The notes: generated from the sequence alone by a model not told the origin. Shown: positions 35,035 through 44,104, numbered from the stretch's first letter. The stretch is DNA of 64,000 nt from Faucicola sp902506215 (GCA_016888885.1 CP069437.1:186001-250000), one strand, 5' to 3'. Translations and numbers: made by a program.

Positions 35035-35757
35035 CTATTTGCCTTTGGCATCTGCCCAAATGATTTTATGCAGTTGCAATTGAAAACGCACCGGCAGCGC
35101 GTCGGCAAGTATCCATTCTGCCAAGTCAGCGGCAAGGGTAGGTACATTGGCTTGACGTTCTTCCACATTAAACATTGGAGAAAACCATACTGTTGCGACT
35201 TTTTTATCCAGTTGGTAGTCTGATAGGATTTTTTTTGACCAGTCATAATCGTCGCGATTCATAATCACAAATTTGATTTGGTCATGGGCAGTTAAGTAGG
35301 GGAGGTTTTGCCACAGATTTTTATCGGCTTCTTGAGAGCTTGGGGTTTTGATATCCATGACCTTAGATACCGCCGTTGGCACCTCTGCCACGGACAGCGC
35401 GCCCGAAGTTTCAAGCGAAATCTCGTAGCCATGCGCCAGTAGCAAATTCATCAAAGCGATTGCATTGGGCTGGGCTAAAGGTTCGCCGCCTGTCAAACAA
35501 ATACGCTGGCACGGAAAACTCTGACACACTGCCAAAATCCCTGCCAAACTCATGCGCTCGCCGCCGACAAAGGCATATTCGGTATCACAATACACGCAGC
35601 GCAGCGGGCAGCCTGTCAAGCGGATAAAAATCGTCGGCAATCCTGCGCTCAAGGCTTCACCTTGCAGCGAGTAAAAAATCTCCGTAACTTTAAGTCCTGC
35701 TTCGGGGTCAGTGGTGGGAATGGCGGTATTGCGGATGGGTAGCGTTGAATTTGGCAT
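35035..35757 (-). CDS. queE: 7-carboxy-7-deazaguanine synthase QueE
   Basis: The 240-residue radical SAM protein has YSLQGEALSAG near the N-terminus and the cluster motif C-x3-C-x2-C in GCPLRCVYCDT. LTGGEPLAQ (SAM binding) and ETSGAL follow. It converts 6-carboxytetrahydropterin to the deazaguanine ring in queuosine synthesis. Queuosine partners queC and queD are not in the window. The N-terminal 20 residues are an extension of no clear role. Confidence 0.95.
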   Translation of the reverse strand: MPNSTLPIRNTAIPTTDPEAGLKVTEIFYSLQGEALSAGLPTIFIRLTGCPLRCVYCDTEYAFVGGERMSLAGILAVCQSFPCQRICLTGGEPLAQPNAIALMNLLLAHGYEISLETSGALSVAEVPTAVSKVMDIKTPSSQEADKNLWQNLPYLTAHDQIKFVIMNRDDYDWSKKILSDYQLDKKVATVWFSPMFNVEERQANVPTLAADLAEWILADALPVRFQLQLHKIIWADAKGK

Positions 35758-35829
35758 AAATGTGATTAACTAATAAAAATTAGCGTTTATTTTATCAAAT
35801 TTATGCCAATAAATCTTTGTGTTCAGCGG

Positions 35830-36234
35830 TTAAAGCAATTTCATTTCGGTTAACACGTCCACCGCAGCACGATAGGCTTCTTGTGCTGCTGGTGCACCGC
35901 AGTAAGGTAGACTATGCAGTAGCACTTCTTGAATTTCTGCCACGCTTGCGCCGTTATTAATCGCCCCGCGAATATGACCTTTTAGTTCTGTCGGGGATTT
36001 TTGCGCGATTAAAAAGGCGAGAGTGACTAGCGAGCGGGTTTTACGGTCAATGCCTTTTCCATCAGTGCCGTCGCGTTGCCACGTTGAGCCTCACGCGTGT
36101 TCATTAATCCAGTCTTGTAGCGGCGCAGTAAAGTCGGTGACTTGTGACATGGCACGCTCCACATGTGCTTCGCCCATGACCTGTTTGCGGACTGCAATGC
36201 CGTTGTCATACGGGGTGTTTTGTTGTGATGACAT
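35830..36234 (-). pseudogene. Carboxymuconolactone decarboxylase family gene (PcaC-like) with one in-frame TGA
   Basis: From the ATG at 36234 the frame reads MSSQQNTPYDNGIAVRKQVMGEA, then …LQDWINEHA, a TGA (36091-36093), and continues in the same frame GSTW…DRKTRSLVTLAFL…ELKGHIRGAINNG…PYCGAPAA to a TAA at 35830. In PcaC proteins the position of the TGA is a tryptophan (NEHAWG), so a single TGG-to-TGA change explains it. The family decarboxylates 4-carboxymuconolactone in protocatechuate degradation or acts as a peroxidase. No other pca gene is nearby. All other residues look well kept, so the change must be recent. Confidence 0.75.
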
Positions 36235-36292
36235 ACTGTTTCCTTTAATAAAGGCTATAAAGATGAGCGCTATAAAATTTGCTAAAAGGTAT

Positions 36293-36322
36293 AAAAAAAG
36301 CAAACCATGGCTGATTTGCTTT
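36293..36322 (-). terminator. Intrinsic terminator of dapD
   Basis: AAAGCAAA (36297-36304) pairs with TTTGCTTT (36315-36322). On the minus strand a T7 run follows, 30 bases after the dapD stop. Confidence 0.7.
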
Positions 36323-36352
36323 AAATAATTTACGGTTATCTTGACTAAAAAT

Positions 36353-37174
36353 CTAGTCCATTCTGAGCAAATCGTTGATAGAAGTTTTAGAGCGGGTTTG
36401 CGCGTCTACTTTTTTCACGATTACCGCACAGTACAAGCTATGCGAGCCGTCTTTACTTGGTAAACTGCCCGACACGACCACCGACCCTGCAGGAATACGA
36501 CCGTAACTGATTTCGCCTGTTTCGCGGTCTAGGATTTTGGTTGATTGACCGATATACACGCCCATCGAAATCACCGAGCCTTCCTCAACAATCACACCTT
36601 CAACGATTTCTGAGCGCGCACCGATAAAGCAGTTGTCTTCAATGATGGTTGGATTGGCTTGTAGCGGCTCAAGGACGCCGCCAATGCCGACACCGCCTGA
36701 TAGATGCACGTTTTTACCGATTTGGGCGCATGACCCCACCGTCGCCCACGTATCGACCATCGTGCCTTCATCGACATAGGCGCCGATATTGACGTAAGAT
36801 GGCATCAAGATAGCGCCTTTGGCAATGTATGAGCCTTTACGCGCGACTGCAGGTGGCACCACGCGCACGCCCGCTCTGGCAAATTGTTCATCGCCCCAAT
36901 CTGAAAATTTGGTTTCGACTTTATCAAAGAACTGCAGGTCACGACCGCCATTCATGATGCGGTTGTCGTTCAGACGAAAGGATAATAATACCGCTTTTTT
37001 GACCCATTGATTGACGATCCATTCACCGTCTTTTTTCTCTGCCACACGCAAGGTACCCGCATCGAGCTGAGCAAGCACATCATTGACGGCGGCACGCACA
37101 TCGTCGGTGGCGTCATTAGGGTTGAAGTTAGCACGGTTTTCAAACGCATCTTCAATAATCTGTTGTAATGACAT
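36353..37174 (-). CDS. dapD: 2,3,4,5-tetrahydropyridine-2,6-dicarboxylate N-succinyltransferase
   Basis: The 273-residue protein is a left-handed beta-helix acyltransferase. The helical N-terminal domain (MSLQQIIEDAFENRA) is followed by hexapeptide repeats from about residue 110 (GAILMPSYVNIGAYVDEGTM…). The conserved CFIGARSEIVEG is present, and the C-terminal end is KTSINDLLRMD. It succinylates tetrahydrodipicolinate in the lysine and peptidoglycan (diaminopimelate) pathway. Length and ends are standard. Confidence 0.97.
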   Translation of the reverse strand: MSLQQIIEDAFENRANFNPNDATDDVRAAVNDVLAQLDAGTLRVAEKKDGEWIVNQWVKKAVLLSFRLNDNRIMNGGRDLQFFDKVETKFSDWGDEQFARAGVRVVPPAVARKGSYIAKGAILMPSYVNIGAYVDEGTMVDTWATVGSCAQIGKNVHLSGGVGIGGVLEPLQANPTIIEDNCFIGARSEIVEGVIVEEGSVISMGVYIGQSTKILDRETGEISYGRIPAGSVVVSGSLPSKDGSHSLYCAVIVKKVDAQTRSKTSINDLLRMD

Positions 37175-37345
37175 AATTTTTTCCTACAATCCAAAAAAAG
37201 GTAGGTCATTGTCGCTAATTTTATTTTGTTTGGCAAATATTAATACGTCATTTTGGCAAGTTTTCATGACTAGACAGCTTTGAGGTGTTGTAAAATCACA
37301 GCAGGTATTAAAAGGCATGTGTTAAATAGCTTAAAAAAGCATGGG

Positions 37346-38035
37346 TTAAATAGCTGTCATTAAATGAATCAGCGCAGGGCCAAAAAATACCATAAATAAC
37401 CCTGCCAATACCATCGTCAGGCTGGCAATCACGCCTTCGCTTTCATGGCGCTGACTGGCTCTTGCGGTACCAAAACCATGCGATGCATTACCCAGTGCCA
37501 CGCCGTGAGCAAGATGAAAACGGATTTTTGACCACGCCAGTACCATATCGCCAATCACCATGCCGACCACCCCTGTAATTAAGGTAAATAGCGATACGAG
37601 CGCCGCTGAACCATGAATCTGCTGCGCCAAATCAATGGCAAAGGGGGTAGAAATTGACCGCGCCATCAAACTGTAAGTGAGGGTGGCATCAAATTTAAAC
37701 ACACGAGCAAACACCATGATGCTAGCAATACCTACCAACATGCCCACCACAATCGACACCGCAAGCACGGCAGCGTAGCGGTAAATTAATTGACGATACT
37801 GATAAATCGGTATGGCAAATGCCACGGTGGCAGGGCCTAACAATTCTACAATCCAAGCGGTATCGGCAAAATAGGTTTGGTAAGAAATCCCAAGCACAAT
37901 CATCAATACAATCGTTACCGTCGCCACCGTGATGGCAGGATTGAGCCAAAATTTTGGGAAACGGGCATACACCCGCTTTGCTAAAACATACGCCAAGATA
38001 GTCCAAAGTAAACAGCCGATAGAGATAATATTCAT
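37346..38035 (-). CDS. lrgB: LrgB/CidB family membrane protein
   Basis: The 229-residue protein has about six or seven helices. It carries the family signature LGPATVAFAIPIYQ, SIVVGMLVG, ARSISTPFAIDLA and the C-terminal GNASHGFGTARA. LrgB partners with LrgA in holin/antiholin-like control of murein hydrolase export, or in pyruvate-like solute export. lrgA lies 45 bases upstream in the same operon and a LysR regulator is divergent, the classic lrgAB-cidR layout. Confidence 0.92.
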   Translation of the reverse strand: MNIISIGCLLWTILAYVLAKRVYARFPKFWLNPAITVATVTIVLMIVLGISYQTYFADTAWIVELLGPATVAFAIPIYQYRQLIYRYAAVLAVSIVVGMLVGIASIMVFARVFKFDATLTYSLMARSISTPFAIDLAQQIHGSAALVSLFTLITGVVGMVIGDMVLAWSKIRFHLAHGVALGNASHGFGTARASQRHESEGVIASLTMVLAGLFMVFFGPALIHLMTAI

Positions 38036-38080
38036 AGTAAATTACGATTGGTATGATTAATGATTAATGGTATGTGATTA

Positions 38081-38581
38081 TTAATGTGCATGGTGCGTGC
38101 GGCGATACAACACGCGCTTAACACGATTGCCTAGCATAAAAGTGATGGCGGAGCTCAGCATCACCAGTGCCGTACTCACGAAAATGGTAATCATCAGCTG
38201 CCAACCTTTAGCAAAAAATAACTGCTGATATTGGGTAATCGACATCATCAGCGGAATAAATAACAGCACCAACTCGCCCAAGATAAACTTAGCGCCGACA
38301 TTGACCCAGTTAAGTTTAATAACCCCAGTTAATAGTAATCCCAGCATCAAAAAAAGCCCTACGATGCCAGATGACATAGGGAGGTTGAATAATTTTTTGA
38401 GGACGTCAGCTGCGCCCCATACCACACCAATGAGGGTAATTTGCAGTAAAATTTTGACCAGTGGCTGTTGTAACATAGGGTCTATTTTTTGGGGTAACAC
38501 TGTATGGCGTAGCAGTTTATGGGGCACCAGTTTATGGGGTAATAGCTGCTGAAAGGTTGGAAGATTCATAGCGCGTTTCAT
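38081..38581 (-). CDS. lrgA: LrgA/CidA family holin-like protein
   Basis: A hydrophobic core of four helices from about residue 40 (ILLQITLIGVVWGAADVL…) with the family segment MSSGIVGLFLMLGLLL and GELVLLFIPLMMSI. Before it lies an N-terminal extension of about 35 residues built from a repeat (LVPHKLL-like), encoded by a 15-bp tandem repeat at 38514-38543. The true start may therefore be the internal ATG at 38476, although no ribosome binding site is clear at either place. First gene of the lrgAB pair. Confidence 0.85.
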   Translation of the reverse strand: MKRAMNLPTFQQLLPHKLVPHKLLRHTVLPQKIDPMLQQPLVKILLQITLIGVVWGAADVLKKLFNLPMSSGIVGLFLMLGLLLTGVIKLNWVNVGAKFILGELVLLFIPLMMSITQYQQLFFAKGWQLMITIFVSTALVMLSSAITFMLGNRVKRVLYRRTHHAH

Positions 38582-38671
38582 GGTAAACAAGTCATCAATA
38601 ATTAAGATATCTAGTATAAAAAACCCATTAACAAAAAATATGAATAATAGTTTTAAAATTATGCGTAAAAT

Positions 38672-38711
38672 CTATAAAGCTACAAAACGAAGCTATAACA
38701 CTATAAAGCTA
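38672..38711. promoter_or_regulatory. Repeated and inverted CTATAAAGCTA motif in the lrgA-lysR intergenic region
   Basis: CTATAAAGCTA occurs at 38672-38682 and again at 38701-38711, with an inverted AAGCTATAA at 38690-38698 between them. This lies directly before the LysR-type gene in the divergent spacer. Such spaced half-sites are what a LysR regulator would bind to control itself and lrgAB. Confidence 0.45.
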
Positions 38712-38730
38712 TTTTGGGCAGTGCAAAAAC

Positions 38731-39630
38731 ATGATGACCTTAAAACAACTTCAATGCTTTATCACTGTGGTGAAGACCGGCGGATTTTCTCATGCTGCCG
38801 ATACATTAAGTTTGACGCAGCCCACAGTGACCAAAGCCATTTCTAATTTGGAAGATACGCTGGGCGTGGCGCTATTTGATAAGCAACTGATGAGCCGCAA
38901 GCGGGATATTGCGCTGACCGAAATTGGTGCATTGGTGTATGAACAGGCGCAGACGGTGCTGCAACATGTCGGCTATCTTGAGCAGACGGTGACACAATAT
39001 CAGCACATGGACCGTGGGCAGCTGCGGCTGGGGTTGTCACCGCTCGGGGGTGAGTTGTTGAGCGATGCGATTTTTGAGTTTTATCAAACCCATCGCCATA
39101 TTGAGCTGTCGTTGCTAGAAGATGGCGCAGAGTCGTTAAAACAAGCCTTGCTCGATGATGCGCTTGATGTGTGTACCTTGATGCAACCGATTGATGAGGA
39201 CTTTGATTATATCTCGGTATGCGATTATCCCATTATGATGGTGGCACACCGGCAGCATATGGGCAATACCATCAAACAAGTGACTTTAAAATCTTTAAAA
39301 AATGCGTCGTTGATGTTGTTTGCATCCCATTCGTCATTTACCTCAATGATTGTCGAAGAATGCCAAAAAATCGGCTTTGAACCCAATATCGTTTGCCACA
39401 CCAACCAATGGCAACTACTGATGTCATTGTTGAAAAAAAACATGGGGGTGACGCTACTGCCCAAATATTACACCGATAAACTCGATGACAAACAGCTGGT
39501 TTGCCTGCCGCTCATCCAGCCCAATTTGACTTGGCAAATGGTGATGGCATGGCGAAAACACCGACCACTGACCCCAGCGATGCAAGCTTGGTTAAACGTA
39601 GTACAGCGCCAAGCTAATAATAAAGTTTAA
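38731..39630 (+). CDS. LysR family transcriptional regulator, CidR-like
   Basis: The 299-residue regulator has the N-terminal winged helix (LKQLQCFITVVKTGGFSHAADTLSLTQPTVTKAI…) and a linker helix. The C-terminal substrate-binding domain contains LRLGLSPLGG. The divergent lrgAB pair makes it the likely controller of that operon, as CidR is in other bacteria. Two ATG codons begin the frame; either can serve. The effector is unknown. Confidence 0.88.
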   Translation: MMTLKQLQCFITVVKTGGFSHAADTLSLTQPTVTKAISNLEDTLGVALFDKQLMSRKRDIALTEIGALVYEQAQTVLQHVGYLEQTVTQYQHMDRGQLRLGLSPLGGELLSDAIFEFYQTHRHIELSLLEDGAESLKQALLDDALDVCTLMQPIDEDFDYISVCDYPIMMVAHRQHMGNTIKQVTLKSLKNASLMLFASHSSFTSMIVEECQKIGFEPNIVCHTNQWQLLMSLLKKNMGVTLLPKYYTDKLDDKQLVCLPLIQPNLTWQMVMAWRKHRPLTPAMQAWLNVVQRQANNKV

Positions 39631-39814
39631 TAGGAAAGTTTAATCGACAGGCTATAAATATTTGATAAACTTTCTTATAGCACCGTATTACGGCTTTGTT
39701 TTACAGCCCCGTGTGTTAATGCTTTTTGATATATGCAATTTACCAAATGGTGTTAGACAGCGCAAAATCACTGCCGTAAAATCATTCAACAATATCTCAA
39801 AAAAGGGAATACCT

Positions 39815-40831
39815 ATGCTACAACAACCTGATGATCACTACACCGCACCCGCCAACCTTGGTACAGCGGTATATGCCAACAATGCCGATACTATTGGTAA
39901 CACGCCGCTGGTGCGTCTTAATCATATCATGCCACAGGGAGTGACTGTGCTTGCCAAGATTGAGTCACGTAACCCGGCGTTTTCGGTCAAATGCCGAATT
40001 GGTGCGGGCATGGTGCAAGCCGCCGAGCAAGCAGGGTTATTAAAGCCAGGTATGCAAATCATCGAGCCGACCAGTGGTAACACGGGGATTGCACTGGCGT
40101 TTGTGGCAGCAGCCAAAGGGTATAAAATCACGCTGACCATGCCAGCTTCGATGAGTATGGAGCGCCGTAAAGTGCTAGCCGCCTTGGGCGCACACTTGGT
40201 GCTCACTGAACCTTCGCTAGGTATGAAAGGCGCGGTGGAAGCTGCACAAGAAATCCATGACAACCATCCTGGCGAATACTTTTTGCCGCAACAATTTGAT
40301 AACCCTGCCAACCCAGACACCCATGTCAAAACCACCGCACCTGAGATTTTTAATGCCACCGCGGGTAAGGTCGATGCGCTAGTGGCAGGCGTGGGTACAG
40401 GCGGGACGATTTCAGGTATCGCCCGTTATTTTAAACAAATCAAAAACCAGCCGCTTTATACCGTCGCGGTTGAACCTGCAGAATCACCGATTATTACCCA
40501 AACGCGTGAAGGTAAACCCATCACCCCAGGTCCGCATAAAATCCAAGGGATTGGCGCCAACTTTATCCCAAAAAATCTTGCGCTTGATTTACTTGATGAA
40601 GTCATCACGGTAACGGGCGATGATGCGATTGCATGGGCAAGACGGGCGATGACCCAAGAAGGTATTTTATGTGGTATCTCTTGTGGGGCAGCGCTGCAGG
40701 CGACGTATCAACTAGCAAGCCGCCCTGAGATGCAAGGCAAAACCATTGTGGTTATTTTGCCAGACAGTGGTGAGCGTTATTTATCCAGTGTGCTATTTGA
40801 TGGTATCTTCACTGGCGAGAACTTTAATTAA
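39815..40831 (+). CDS. cysK: Cysteine synthase A (O-acetylserine sulfhydrylase)
   Basis: The start at 39815 (MLQQPDDHY) follows AAGGGA; the frame is open 51 codons earlier but without protein character. The 338-residue PLP enzyme has NPAFSVKCRIG with the PLP lysine (the CRIG form marks CysK), the asparagine loop EPTSGNTGIALA, the phosphate loop GVGTGGTISG and GISCGAA. It makes cysteine from O-acetylserine and sulfide. Its partner cysE lies at 54.5-55.5 kb. A terminator follows. Confidence 0.96.
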   Translation: MLQQPDDHYTAPANLGTAVYANNADTIGNTPLVRLNHIMPQGVTVLAKIESRNPAFSVKCRIGAGMVQAAEQAGLLKPGMQIIEPTSGNTGIALAFVAAAKGYKITLTMPASMSMERRKVLAALGAHLVLTEPSLGMKGAVEAAQEIHDNHPGEYFLPQQFDNPANPDTHVKTTAPEIFNATAGKVDALVAGVGTGGTISGIARYFKQIKNQPLYTVAVEPAESPIITQTREGKPITPGPHKIQGIGANFIPKNLALDLLDEVITVTGDDAIAWARRAMTQEGILCGISCGAALQATYQLASRPEMQGKTIVVILPDSGERYLSSVLFDGIFTGENFN

Positions 40832-40850
40832 CAAGCTTTCATGAACGATA

Positions 40851-40878
40851 AAAAAAGGGCGTTAGTTCGCCCTTTTTT
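40851..40878 (+). terminator. Intrinsic terminator of cysK
   Basis: GGGCG (40857-40861) pairs with CGCCC (40868-40872), extended by A/T pairs, around TTAGTT. Six T follow. The 200 bases beyond hold no visible gene. Confidence 0.88.
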
Positions 40879-41084
40879 AGTTTATTTTTACTTTGTTTTT
40901 AATTTAAAATGTCTATAAAAATCATCGGTTAAATACCCCAAATATACTCATCAACTCATGACCCATAACGAATAATCCACAATAAATAGCCTAAGCGAAT
41001 TTGCTAATCATTGCCACTCATTTTTTCAAGTCGTTTTTATTGCCAAGCCATTTTATTTTTAGATTATTTTCTTTTTAGGTTATT

Positions 41085-42455
41085 TTATAGCCAAGCCATT
41101 TTTAAGCGTTTTTGCTGACGTAATAAACGCGTCCCTAACAGCAGTGACGCCAATCCCAGCGCTGCAACCAGCGCAATCCAAAACCCTTTAGCCCCCATAT
41201 CGGTATGGCGTACCAAATAGGTACCCAGTGGAATCGCCACCACCCAATAGCAAAACAAGGTGATAAACATCGGCACTGTGGTATCTTGCATACCGCGCAA
41301 AATCCCCGCAAAATTGACCTGCCAGGCATCAAACAACTGATACACGGTGGCAAACCATAACAACAGCGCGGCTTGCTCAATCACTTGCGGGTTTTCACTA
41401 AAGAAAGTGGGCAGCGTTTGCCGAAAAATGGCAGTTAACAGCATGTTAATCACCGCAAAGGACGTGGCTACGGCAATGCCGATGACCTTGATGCGTTTAA
41501 GCGCTCGGTAATCTTTGGCGCCATAGCGATTTGACACCATGATGGTGAGCGCCATCGCCACTGAAAATGGGAACATGAATAACTGCGATGAAATCGTCAA
41601 CGCTACTTGGTGGCTTGCCACCGCGATTTCACCCAGTGGGCTGATGATAATGGAAGCTAGACTAAACGCGCTTACTTCAAAAAAAATCGACATGCCAATG
41701 GGAATACCAATCGATAATTGCTGACGCACCTGAGCAAAATCCATACCGGCAAAATTGGCAAAAAAGCGCTGGTTGGCAAAATCTGGCTGGGGGCTTAAAG
41801 TCAAATAGCTTACCAACATCAGTAAATTTATCCATAACGCAATCCCAGAAGCAAAACCACAGCCTGCGCCGCCCATAGCAGGAATTAGCACAGTTTCACC
41901 GAGGGTGACGCCATGAATAAACGCATAGCTGAGCGGCACATTTAAAATCAAACCAATGAGGCTAATCACCATGACCACGGTGGGATGTTTTAAGCTTTCG
42001 GTGTAGCAGCGCAGCGAGGTATATAGACAGACGGCAGGAAACCCAAAAGAGATACCAAACAAGAATTTTTGCGCGATGTGCTGAATATCCTTTGGTACCT
42101 TCATCCAATCAAACAAATAATGCAGCTGATTGACCGCCACAAACCCTATAATACCGATGATAAGCGCCAGCCACAGCGATTGTTGGGTGATAAATGGCAC
42201 TTTTTGTAGTTGCTGCTGACCAATCGCTTCCCCAATCAATGGCGTGGTGGCAAGCAAAATACCAACCGCTAGCAAAAACGTGGGCATCCAAATACCCGCG
42301 CCGATTGCCACGCCCGATAAATCTAGCGCGGAGACTTGACCTGCGAGTAAGGTATCGACCAAGGCGAGTCCTGACTGGCAAATCTGGGTGATTAAAATAG
42401 GTAAGGTCAAGACAAATAATTGTTTTAAGTCTTGACGAGCAATAGCTGACAGCAT
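41085..42455 (-). CDS. MATE family efflux transporter, NorM-like
   Basis: I place the start at the ATG complementary to 42453-42455 (MLSAIARQDLKQL); the open frame has a TTG ten codons earlier. The 456-residue protein has twelve helices in two halves. It carries the MATE patterns PILITQICQSGLALVDTLLAGQ and PIGMSIFFEVSAFSLASI. Such proteins expel cationic drugs using sodium or protons. Substrates cannot be told from the sequence. Confidence 0.92.
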   Translation of the reverse strand: MLSAIARQDLKQLFVLTLPILITQICQSGLALVDTLLAGQVSALDLSGVAIGAGIWMPTFLLAVGILLATTPLIGEAIGQQQLQKVPFITQQSLWLALIIGIIGFVAVNQLHYLFDWMKVPKDIQHIAQKFLFGISFGFPAVCLYTSLRCYTESLKHPTVVMVISLIGLILNVPLSYAFIHGVTLGETVLIPAMGGAGCGFASGIALWINLLMLVSYLTLSPQPDFANQRFFANFAGMDFAQVRQQLSIGIPIGMSIFFEVSAFSLASIIISPLGEIAVASHQVALTISSQLFMFPFSVAMALTIMVSNRYGAKDYRALKRIKVIGIAVATSFAVINMLLTAIFRQTLPTFFSENPQVIEQAALLLWFATVYQLFDAWQVNFAGILRGMQDTTVPMFITLFCYWVVAIPLGTYLVRHTDMGAKGFWIALVAALGLASLLLGTRLLRQQKRLKMAWL

Positions 42456-42605
42456 GTAATGACCAAATATGCGTAGAAAATTCAATAAAGGCGGCAGTTT
42501 AACAGATTTTGCGGCATGATTTTTTATTGTTTAATTTATTGTTTAACAGGTCAGCAAATTAACAGGTCAAAAAAAGTTAGCGTTTGATTGTGATAGCGTC
42601 AACAT

Positions 42606-42654
42606 AAAAAAGCCTTTATCAAATGTCGCCACAATTCGATAAAGGCTTTTTTTT
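42606..42654 (-). terminator. Very strong intrinsic terminator with no annotated gene before it
   Basis: A 15-base stem: AAAAAAGCCTTTATC (42606-42620) pairs exactly with GATAAAGGCTTTTTT (from 42638), with a 17-base loop. A and T tracts allow both directions. It lies upstream of the MATE gene and of hemW, both read away from it. It must end something between, namely the small ORF at 42680-42757. Confidence 0.85.
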
Positions 42655-42679
42655 AACAATAGCTTTTAAAGCGCTTTAA

Positions 42680-42757
42680 TCATGGCTTGATAGCCTGTGA
42701 GTTTAGCATGCCTATTTTATAAGACGCTTTTTTATAAGGCACTTGGCTATATGACAT
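42680..42757 (-). CDS. Candidate 25-residue peptide in a Fur-box-controlled small transcript
   Basis: The ORF reads MSYSQVPYKKASYKIGMLNS and then QAIKP. It has an excellent ribosome binding site, AAGGAAGGA, eight bases before the ATG. Fourteen bases of perfect palindrome (TTAAAGCGCTTTAA) and then the strong terminator follow the stop. About 105 bases upstream is a promoter with a Fur-like box. The peptide is basic and tyrosine-rich, with no membrane helix or cysteine. I know no family like it. It may be a regulatory or leader peptide, or the transcript may be a small RNA that carries a chance ORF. Confidence 0.45.
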   Translation of the reverse strand: MSYSQVPYKKASYKIGMLNSQAIKP

Positions 42758-42868
42758 GATGACAGTCCTTCCTTGATAATAGATGAAATAGCAATAACAA
42801 ATAGCGATAAATTATTAAATAAAATCAAAATAAAAGTTTGGGGCTATGCTACCATTGTTATTTTTTAA

Positions 42869-42900
42869 AGTATAGCCAAATAGTAACGATTATCATCAAA
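42869..42900 (-). promoter_or_regulatory. Promoter with overlapping Fur-like box
   Basis: On the minus strand TTGATG (42894-42899) and TATACT (42869-42874) lie 19 bases apart. The 19-mer at 42882-42900 matches the Fur consensus at 13 positions, with the core GATAATC intact, and lies across the -35 element and spacer. A 9-bp inverted repeat, TATAGCCAA/TTGGCTATA, flanks this at 42871-42879 and 42907-42915. The arrangement suggests iron-dependent repression of the 25-codon unit. hemW begins 56 bases away on the other strand and could also be affected. The remaining bases of this 500-base gap hold no other gene. Confidence 0.45.
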
Positions 42901-42955
42901 AAATTATTGGCTATAGCGTGTCAAATTATCAATCAAATGAATTAGTTACTGATTA

Positions 42956-44104
42956 ATGCCAAATCCAAACCTTATCCCTTTATCGCTTTATATCCATATT
43001 CCTTGGTGTGTAAAAAAATGCCCGTATTGTGATTTTAACTCACATGAAAGCCGTACACCGATTGATTTTGTAGGCTATGTCGATGCCTTATTAGACGATT
43101 TAAAAACCCAGCTAAGCTTGGTACAAGGGCGCAAGATTGCTACCATTTTTATTGGGGGCGGCACGCCATCGCTACTACCCATTGCGCAATATCAGCAGCT
43201 TTTTGCGGGTATCAAGGCTCAGTTAACACTGACGCACGATTGTGAAATCACCATGGAAGCCAATCCTGCCACCGTGGAGCATGCGCCATTTCATGAGTAT
43301 TTAGCGGTCGGTATCAATCGGTTGTCGCTCGGTGTACAAAGTTTTCAAACCCAAAAACTTGCCGCCTTGGGACGGATTCATAACCCGCAGCAAGCCATTT
43401 CAGCTATTCAAAACGCCCAGCAAGCAGGGTTTAAAAAGCTCAATGTCGACTTAATGCATGGCTTGCCCAACCAAACACTGACAGACGCCCTGAGCGATTT
43501 GCAGCAAGCGATTGATTTGGGCGTTTCGCATATTTCGTGGTATCAGCTTACCATTGAGCCCAATACCGTGTTTTATCGCAATACGCCGATTTTGCCCGAT
43601 GACGAGATATTGGTGGATATTTTTGAGCAAGGCGCCGAGCTGTTGCAAGCCAATGGGTTTGTGCAATACGAAGTGTCGGCATGGTCAAGGCAGGCGGATT
43701 TTCAGCCCAGTCAGCATAATCTCAACTATTGGCAGTTTGGCGATTATTTGGCAATTGGGGCAGGCGCGCATGGTAAAGTCACGCGGTCTGATGGCATTTA
43801 CCGGTTTAGCAAATCCCGCTTACCAAAAGATTATAGGGTTAATCAGGCGGCGATAGGTTGGCAAGCCATCGAGTCGTCTGATTTACCGTTTGAATTTATG
43901 ATGAATGGGCTGCGGCTAAAAAATGGCGTGCCCAAACAGTTTTGGACACAGAGAACAGGCTTGGCATGGTCAGTCATTGAGCCGCAATTGATAAAACTAC
44001 ACAATCGGGGTTTGGTTGAGTTAAGCGGTGATCATATCCACTGCACAGCGCAAGGGTTTTTATTTTTAAACCAAGTGTTACAAGAATTTTTACCCGATGA
44101 CTAA
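42956..44104 (+). CDS. hemW: Radical SAM heme chaperone HemW
   Basis: The 382-residue protein begins SLYIHIPWCVKKCPYCDFNSH, with the C-x3-C-x2-C cluster motif extended by an aromatic and F as in HemW. IFIGGGTPS, EANP and SLGVQSFQ follow, with the C-terminal HemN-like domain. HemW carries heme for insertion into proteins; older notes call it coproporphyrinogen oxidase. It lacks the fourth cysteine of the true oxidase HemN. The ribosome binding site is weak. Confidence 0.93.
   Translation: MPNPNLIPLSLYIHIPWCVKKCPYCDFNSHESRTPIDFVGYVDALLDDLKTQLSLVQGRKIATIFIGGGTPSLLPIAQYQQLFAGIKAQLTLTHDCEITMEANPATVEHAPFHEYLAVGINRLSLGVQSFQTQKLAALGRIHNPQQAISAIQNAQQAGFKKLNVDLMHGLPNQTLTDALSDLQQAIDLGVSHISWYQLTIEPNTVFYRNTPILPDDEILVDIFEQGAELLQANGFVQYEVSAWSRQADFQPSQHNLNYWQFGDYLAIGAGAHGKVTRSDGIYRFSKSRLPKDYRVNQAAIGWQAIESSDLPFEFMMNGLRLKNGVPKQFWTQRTGLAWSVIEPQLIKLHNRGLVELSGDHIHCTAQGFLFLNQVLQEFLPDD

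Noticed and set aside
36091..36093. TGA read as an amino acid in the PcaC-like gene
   Set aside because: TGA acts as a normal stop elsewhere in the window, and no recoding signal such as a SECIS-like hairpin is evident. A nonsense mutation is simpler.
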